Shown here: in pieces, positions 14,282 through 15,271 of the stretch
Numbering within the stretch: position 1 is the first letter of the stretch
Layout: every line of letters begins with the position of its first letter
DNA from: JAWXCH01 sp034440595
Lineage (GTDB): Bacteria; Planctomycetota; Planctomycetia; Pirellulales; JALHPA01
Direction: 5' to 3'
Assembly (NCBI GenBank): GCA_034440595.1
Contig: JAWXCH010000093.1
Location: 1-15,271 of the forward strand
Length of the DNA stretch: 15,271 nucleotides
Made by a program: the position numbers and the translations under genes
Notes under the pieces: generated by a model
Told to the model about the DNA's origin: nothing
Seen by the model: the letters and a program-made list of their open reading frames with translations, nothing else
Database searches by the model: none

Positions 14282-15271
14282 ATGCAGAGTGCGGCCGAAT
14301 CAAAGTTAGCGAAACCGCGCAAGAGTTTCTGGCAGTTGTGGCAAACTTGGAGCTATCCGATTGCCATGGTCGGGCTAGTCGGGGCTGTGATCTGGTCGTA
14401 TTTATATACTGAGCAGGACCGTGGGGTATCCAACTTAGTCCGCATGTCGTGCATCATTGCGGCAGTGATTATCACGGTGACCTGGCCGATTTCCCGTTCG
14501 CAGTACCGGCCGCTGGTTCGCTTTGGACCGACGGTGCTCACAGTGATTGTTGTGGCGGTGTTCTTTGGTTTGTTCCGGATCAAGAACTATGGATCGGACA
14601 TGACTCCGATCATCGTTTCTCGCTGGCGTGAGGAGCCGAAGCTGCCCGAACTGGCGGGGTCCAAATCAACTGGGGCTGCCAATCCAGAGGCATTTGTACC
14701 GGTCGAATCTGCTACGGCGGCAACGGACTACCCCAATTTCATGGGACCGGATCACAATCAAGTCATCAGCTCGGTCCGATTGAATCCGGATTGGGACTCT
14801 CACCCACCGCAGTTGGTTTGGAAGAAACCGATCGGGTATGGCTGGTCCGGATTTGCAATTGTCGGATCAAACGCTGTCACCAGTGAACAACGTGACGACA
14901 AGGAAACGATTGCCTGTTATGACTTGAACACCGGTGACAGCCGCTGGTCGCATACGAACCCGGTGCGGTTCGATGCGTTTCCCAGCGAAGTGGGTCCACG
15001 ATCCACCCCAACGATTGCGCATGGCCGGGTGTTTTCGCAAGGAGCCACCGGCATTCTGGACTGTCTGAGCCTGGCCACCGGAGAGCTACTATGGTCGAAG
15101 GATATTTTGAAAGATAACGATGCCGAGAATCTGACCTGGGGAAAGGCAAACTCGCCGCTGGCAATGGATGACTTGATTGTGGTCAGCGCCGGTGGAACGG
15201 ATGGCAAGTCATTGGTCGCCTATCGGCAGGATAACGGTGAGAAAGTCTGGAGTGGTGGTAGCGACTTCTCA
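14282..15271 (+). CDS. Membrane-anchored PQQ-like beta-propeller protein (3' end outside window)
   Basis: Partial gene, open for 330 codons from the ATG at 14282 to the window edge. Three hydrophobic segments at about residues 25-42, 54-70 and 81-99 anchor the N terminus. A linker follows, then the start of a BamB/quinoprotein-like propeller (YPNFMGPDHNQVISSVRLNP and LVWKKPIGYGWSGFAIVG). PQQ-type blade motifs are visible at 209-223 (TIACYDLNTGDSRWS), 258-272 (ILDCLSLATGELLWS) and 311-324 (LVAYRQDNGEKVWS). Such proteins are common in planctomycetes and usually act as extracytoplasmic scaffolds; enzymatic use of PQQ cannot be judged without the rest. The three N-terminal membrane segments differ from the single signal peptide more usual for this group. 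No clear Shine-Dalgarno precedes the start. Confidence 0.87.
   Translation, partial: MQSAAESKLAKPRKSFWQLWQTWSYPIAMVGLVGAVIWSYLYTEQDRGVSNLVRMSCIIAAVIITVTWPISRSQYRPLVRFGPTVLTVIVVAVFFGLFRIKNYGSDMTPIIVSRWREEPKLPELAGSKSTGAANPEAFVPVESATAATDYPNFMGPDHNQVISSVRLNPDWDSHPPQLVWKKPIGYGWSGFAIVGSNAVTSEQRDDKETIACYDLNTGDSRWSHTNPVRFDAFPSEVGPRSTPTIAHGRVFSQGATGILDCLSLATGELLWSKDILKDNDAENLTWGKANSPLAMDDLIVVSAGGTDGKSLVAYRQDNGEKVWSGGSDFS

Overview
The window looks like chromosome from a member of the Planctomycetota, probably a Pirellulales-type organism. The inference rests on gene content: a secreted beta-barrel protein with a cysteine-rich linker of a kind I associate with planctomycetes, a membrane-anchored PQQ-type propeller, mostly missing Shine-Dalgarno sequences, and intergenic palindromes with a CACTGGC/GCCAGTG core. 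No rRNA, tRNA, CRISPR array, transposase or phage gene was seen. Ten protein genes are supported. Two run off the window ends: a sensor kinase on the left and a propeller protein on the right.

Left (1-3699, minus strand): a two-component pair, response regulator then histidine kinase 25 nt downstream, preceded by a PHB-depolymerase-type esterase. A TGTAA direct repeat with 11-bp spacing lies about 90 nt upstream of the regulator and could be its binding site.

Centre-left (3853-8138, plus strand): a GlgE-type maltosyltransferase (alpha-glucan synthesis from maltose 1-phosphate), then a tight two-gene unit. Its first gene is a TIGR00300/LOR-SDH-type ornithine cyclodeaminase candidate and its second an arginine dihydrolase-like amidinotransferase-fold enzyme. 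Together they would convert arginine to ornithine plus ammonia and then to proline, which cyanobacteria do with one fused protein (AgrE/ArgZ). A mirrored palindromic repeat (8161-8345) fills the gap between convergent genes.

Centre-right (8394-12958, minus strand): the beta-barrel protein, then two paralogous PLP-dependent transsulfuration enzymes. Read in transcription order, the cystathionine gamma-synthase-like gene comes first and the gamma-lyase/synthase-like gene second, separated by a palindromic repeat with a 23-bp perfect inverted repeat. Together they suggest methionine/cysteine interconversion through cystathionine.

The 469-bp gap 12959-13427 separates this block from a divergent lipoprotein gene. 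On the minus strand it holds a strong intrinsic terminator about 80 nt before the gamma-synthase start, with further hairpins and a possible pseudoknot upstream. This could be an attenuator or riboswitch-type leader of no class I recognise, or a small RNA.

Right (13428-15271, plus strand): a glycine-zipper lipoprotein and the start of a membrane-anchored PQQ-like beta-propeller protein.
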